This document shows positions 5,689 through 8,137 of a stretch of DNA of 8,137 bases, one piece after another. Where the stretch lies: positions 1 through 8,137 of the forward strand of contig JAJZBP010000090.1 of assembly GCA_021798855.1 (NCBI GenBank), given 5' to 3'. Each line of letters starts with the position of its first letter. The stretch's first letter is position 1. Source of the stretch: Bacillota bacterium. GTDB lineage: Bacteria; Bacillota; Sulfobacillia; JAJZIM01; JAJZBP01. The notes under the pieces are model-generated. The model searched no databases, was not told where the DNA came from, and was given only the letters and a program-made list of their open reading frames with translations. A program made the position numbers and the translations under genes.

Positions 5689-7998
5689 ATGACCGAAATT
5701 TACCCGCTCTTACCCCTGCGCGGGGTGTTGGTTTTTCCCGGGTTGGTTGTCCCCTTGGAGGTGGGCCGGGAGAAATCCATCAGTGCCCTGGAAAGCAGTA
5801 TGCTGCGGGACCGGCGGATCATTTTCGCCAGTCAAAAAGAGCTGCGCAATGATCACCCCGGCCCCGCGGACATTTACGAGGTGGGGACGCTGGCCGAGGT
5901 CAAGCAGGTGATCAAGCTGCCCGGGGGAACCATGAAGGCGGTCGTCGAGGGAGTTTCCCGCGCCAAGATCGTTGCCTTTACCACCGATGACCCTCACTTT
6001 CAGGTGGAGGTTGAATTGCTGGAGGAAGTTCCCGAAGACGGAACCGAAGTCGAGGCGTTGGTGCGCAGTCTGGTCCACCAGTATGAACAATACATGAAGG
6101 TCAGCAAAAAGATGCCGCCCGAGGCTCTGATCAGCATCAACATCGATGAACCGGGCAGGCTGGCCGATACCATCGTCACCCACCTTGACCTGCGGACGGA
6201 CGAAAAACAAGAGGTCCTGGAGGCCTTCGGGATCCGTGAACGCCTGGAGAAGGTCCACCTGATCCTGACGCGGCAACTGGAACTGCTGGAGTTGGAACGG
6301 AAAATCAACGTCCGGGTGCGCAAGCAGATGGAAAAAACCCAGCGCGAATATTATCTGCGGGAACAACTGAAAGCCATTCAGCGCGAACTGGGTGAGCGTG
6401 ACGACCGGAGCGGCGAAACGGACGACCTGCGGGAAAAGGTGGAAGAACTGGAACTTCCGGACGAGGCCAGGGAGAAAGTGATGCGGGAAGTGGAGCGCCT
6501 GGAGAAGATGCCGCCGATGAGCGCCGAGGCGGTGGTGGTCAGGAGCTACCTGGATTGGATCCTGGCTTTGCCCTGGAACCAGGAAACGGAAGAGCGCATC
6601 GATCTGGAGGCCGCCGAAGCCATCCTGGAGGAGGAGCATTACGGGCTGAAGAAGGTCAAGGAGCGGATCCTGGAGTTCTTGGCCATCCGCAAGTTGGTGC
6701 CCCACATAAAGGGGCCGATCCTCTGCCTGGTTGGGCCGCCGGGAGTCGGCAAGACCTCTTTGGGGAAATCGATTGCCAAGGCGCTCAACCGCAACTTCGT
6801 GCGGATTTCCCTGGGCGGGGTGCGGGACGAGGCGGAGATCCGCGGGCACCGGCGCACCTATGTCGGGGCCATGCCCGGCAGGATCATCCAGGGACTGCGG
6901 CAGGCCAAGAGCAAAAATCCGGTCTTCCTGCTGGACGAGATCGACAAGATGAGCGCCGACTTCCGCGGCGACCCGGCGGCGGCCCTCATGGAGGTCTTGG
7001 ATCCGGAACAGAACGTGAACTTCAGCGACCATTATATCGAAGTGCTTTTCGATCTTTCAAAAGTCATGTTTATCACCACGGCCAACGGGATGTACAACCT
7101 TCCCCGACCGCTTTTGGACCGCATGGAGATCATCACCCTTCCCGGTTACACCGAGGAAGAGAAACTGGGCATCGCCCGGGGGCATCTCCTGCCCAAAGTG
7201 CTGACGGAACACGGTTTGGGGGAAAAGGATCTGGAGGTTTCCAAAGGCACCCTGGAGGCTTTGATCAAGGAGTACACCAGGGAGGCCGGCGTGCGTGGCC
7301 TGGAGCGCAGCTTGGCGACCATCGCCCGCAAGGTGGCCAAGGAGTTGGTGATGAAAGAGGAGAACGGGTTGGTGAAGGTGACGACGGCCAACCTGCACCG
7401 CTACCTTGGACCGTCCATTTTCCATTACGGCTTGGCCGAAAAGGAAAGCGAGATCGGGGTGGCCACCGCCGTTTATTGGACGGAGACGGGTGGGGACGTG
7501 GCGCCCATCGAGGTCACCCTGATGAAGGGCAAGGGCAACCTCCTGCTCACCGGGAAATTGGGAGAGGTGATGCGGGAGTCGGCCCAGGCCGGATTCAGCT
7601 ACATCCGCTCGCGAGCGGCCAAGTTCGGCATCGACGAGGACTTCTACGAGAAATACGACATCCACGTCCACGTGCCCGAGGGTGCGACGCCCAAGGAAGG
7701 ACCGTCGGCCGGGATCACCATGGCCACGGCGCTCGTGTCGGCCCTGAGCCGGCGTCCGGTGCGCCGGGAGGTGGCCATGACCGGAGAGATCACCCTGCGC
7801 GGGCGCGTCCTGCCCATCGGCGGCCTGAAGGAAAAAGTGCTGGCCGCCCACCGGGCCGGCATCACCACCATGGTCATCCCCAAGGAGAACAAGGCGGATT
7901 TGGAGGAAATTCCGGCCAACGTGCGGCGGAAAATCCATTTCATTTTGGCCGAGGATATGGATCAGGTTTTGGAGACATCGTTGTTGCCACCTTCCTAA
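5689..7998 (+). CDS. lon: ATP-dependent protease La (Lon)
   Basis: Lon is a soluble hexameric AAA+ serine protease that removes misfolded proteins and selected regulators. The protein has 769 residues, in line with about 775-785 for Bacillus and E. coli. The N-terminal substrate domain begins IYPLLPLRGVLVFPG, the classic Lon opening, and spans about 1-200. A charged helical linker with QREYYLREQLKAIQREL lies at 218-234. The AAA+ module has Walker A GPPGVGKT (349-356), pore loop YVGAMPG (391-397), Walker B VFLLDEID (412-419) with Asp416 and Glu417, and LLDRMEII (475-482), which contains the arginine finger. The protease domain has the Ser-Lys dyad: Ser673 in EGPSAG and Lys716 in LPIGGLKEK. It follows lonB by about 110 nt with a terminator between them. 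No truncation or frameshift is seen. The stop TAA lends its last A to the downstream terminator. Confidence 0.98.
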   Translation: MTEIYPLLPLRGVLVFPGLVVPLEVGREKSISALESSMLRDRRIIFASQKELRNDHPGPADIYEVGTLAEVKQVIKLPGGTMKAVVEGVSRAKIVAFTTDDPHFQVEVELLEEVPEDGTEVEALVRSLVHQYEQYMKVSKKMPPEALISINIDEPGRLADTIVTHLDLRTDEKQEVLEAFGIRERLEKVHLILTRQLELLELERKINVRVRKQMEKTQREYYLREQLKAIQRELGERDDRSGETDDLREKVEELELPDEAREKVMREVERLEKMPPMSAEAVVVRSYLDWILALPWNQETEERIDLEAAEAILEEEHYGLKKVKERILEFLAIRKLVPHIKGPILCLVGPPGVGKTSLGKSIAKALNRNFVRISLGGVRDEAEIRGHRRTYVGAMPGRIIQGLRQAKSKNPVFLLDEIDKMSADFRGDPAAALMEVLDPEQNVNFSDHYIEVLFDLSKVMFITTANGMYNLPRPLLDRMEIITLPGYTEEEKLGIARGHLLPKVLTEHGLGEKDLEVSKGTLEALIKEYTREAGVRGLERSLATIARKVAKELVMKEENGLVKVTTANLHRYLGPSIFHYGLAEKESEIGVATAVYWTETGGDVAPIEVTLMKGKGNLLLTGKLGEVMRESAQAGFSYIRSRAAKFGIDEDFYEKYDIHVHVPEGATPKEGPSAGITMATALVSALSRRPVRREVAMTGEITLRGRVLPIGGLKEKVLAAHRAGITTMVIPKENKADLEEIPANVRRKIHFILAEDMDQVLETSLLPPS

Positions 7999-8042
7999 AG
8001 AAAAAGGATGGCCCCCGCGTAGCGGGGGCCATCCTTTTTCTT
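7998..8042. terminator. Strong, probably bidirectional terminator after lon
   Basis: A perfect 21-bp inverted repeat (7998-8018 with 8022-8042) has a GTA loop. The inner part is G/C-only or nearly so (GGATGGCCCCCGC). The outer part is A-rich on the left and T-rich on the right, giving a U-tract in either direction of transcription. The left arm starts at the final base of the lon stop codon. It ends the whole protease series and could also serve a convergent gene to the right. Confidence 0.92.
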
Positions 8043-8137
8043 ACCGGTCTCAATGCCGCAATTTACATAAAGGAAAGATAGTCCGACGCGGCGAATTTTC
8101 CCTAAGACAACGGAAAAGGCGGTGCGTTTTTTGCTCA
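8043..8137. other. Right-edge region without a supported gene
   Basis: No start codon with a ribosome binding site is visible on the + strand. On the - strand a frame is open from the edge down to a stop at 8050-8052 (28 codons), but its residues show nothing recognisable. In many Bacillota the GTPase gene engB follows lon, but nothing of it can be seen here. Confidence 0.4.

Noticed and set aside
5710..7032. A 440-codon open frame on the - strand opposite lon
   Set aside because: It is an antisense shadow of a clearly coding, conserved gene. The residues are Gln/Leu/Asp-rich with no family motif.
6555..8081. A 508-codon open frame on the + strand overlapping the lon gene
   Set aside because: It is a shadow frame of lon in G+C-rich DNA: the translation is low-complexity Gly/Arg/His-rich, it has no ribosome binding site, and it runs through the terminator.
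8050..8136. C-terminal end of a convergent - strand gene at the right edge
   Set aside because: The open frame is only 28 codons and resembles nothing I know. Open frames of this length are common by chance.
1..8137. Mobile elements, CRISPR arrays or defence genes
   Set aside because: There are no transposase or integrase motifs, no spaced repeats, and no target-site duplications or attachment repeats next to the tRNA genes. All genes belong to conserved housekeeping families.

Overview
The window is a compact bacterial protein-quality-control locus, with all genes on the + strand. The lower-numbered end holds two adjacent tRNA genes, Lys(UUU) and Leu(UAG). They are followed by trigger factor (tig), the peptidase ClpP, its unfoldase ClpX, the membrane-anchored protease LonB and the soluble protease Lon. 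The order tig-clpP-clpX-lonB-lon, together with a LonB of the Bacillus type, CCA ends encoded in both tRNA genes, strong GGAGG-type ribosome binding sites and TTG start codons, points to a Bacillota bacterium. It is more likely of the Clostridia type than Bacillus, because in Bacillus subtilis clpP lies elsewhere. G+C is fairly high for that phylum. LonB is mostly associated with endospore formers, so a spore-forming lineage is a reasonable inference, but I cannot name the genus.

Layout: 1-37 holds the end of an upstream region. tRNA-Lys is at 38-113 and tRNA-Leu at 121-203, followed by a leader with a hairpin terminator or attenuator at 290-320. tig (388-1659), clpP (1665-2261) and clpX (2312-3580) form a tight cluster with gaps of 5 and 50 nt. 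A terminator (3605-3636) follows clpX. A leader of about 240 nt without a gene precedes lonB (3875-5578), which is followed by a second terminator (5600-5633). lon (5689-7998) closes the series, and a perfect 21-bp, probably bidirectional terminator begins at the last base of its stop codon. The remaining 95 bases hold no gene I can support.

Trigger factor receives nascent chains at the ribosome exit. ClpX unfolds tagged or regulatory substrates and feeds them to ClpP. Lon degrades misfolded soluble proteins, and LonB acts at the membrane. The terminators suggest three regulatory units (tig-clpP-clpX, lonB, lon), so the proteases can be expressed independently.

I found no evidence of a new defence, mobile or biosynthetic system; this is a conserved housekeeping locus. 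The points worth a second look are a trigger factor whose prolyl-isomerase domain looks shortened and stripped of its active-site motif, a ClpP with an altered segment after its catalytic histidine, and a possible sporulation-type (sigma-F-like) promoter in the lonB leader.
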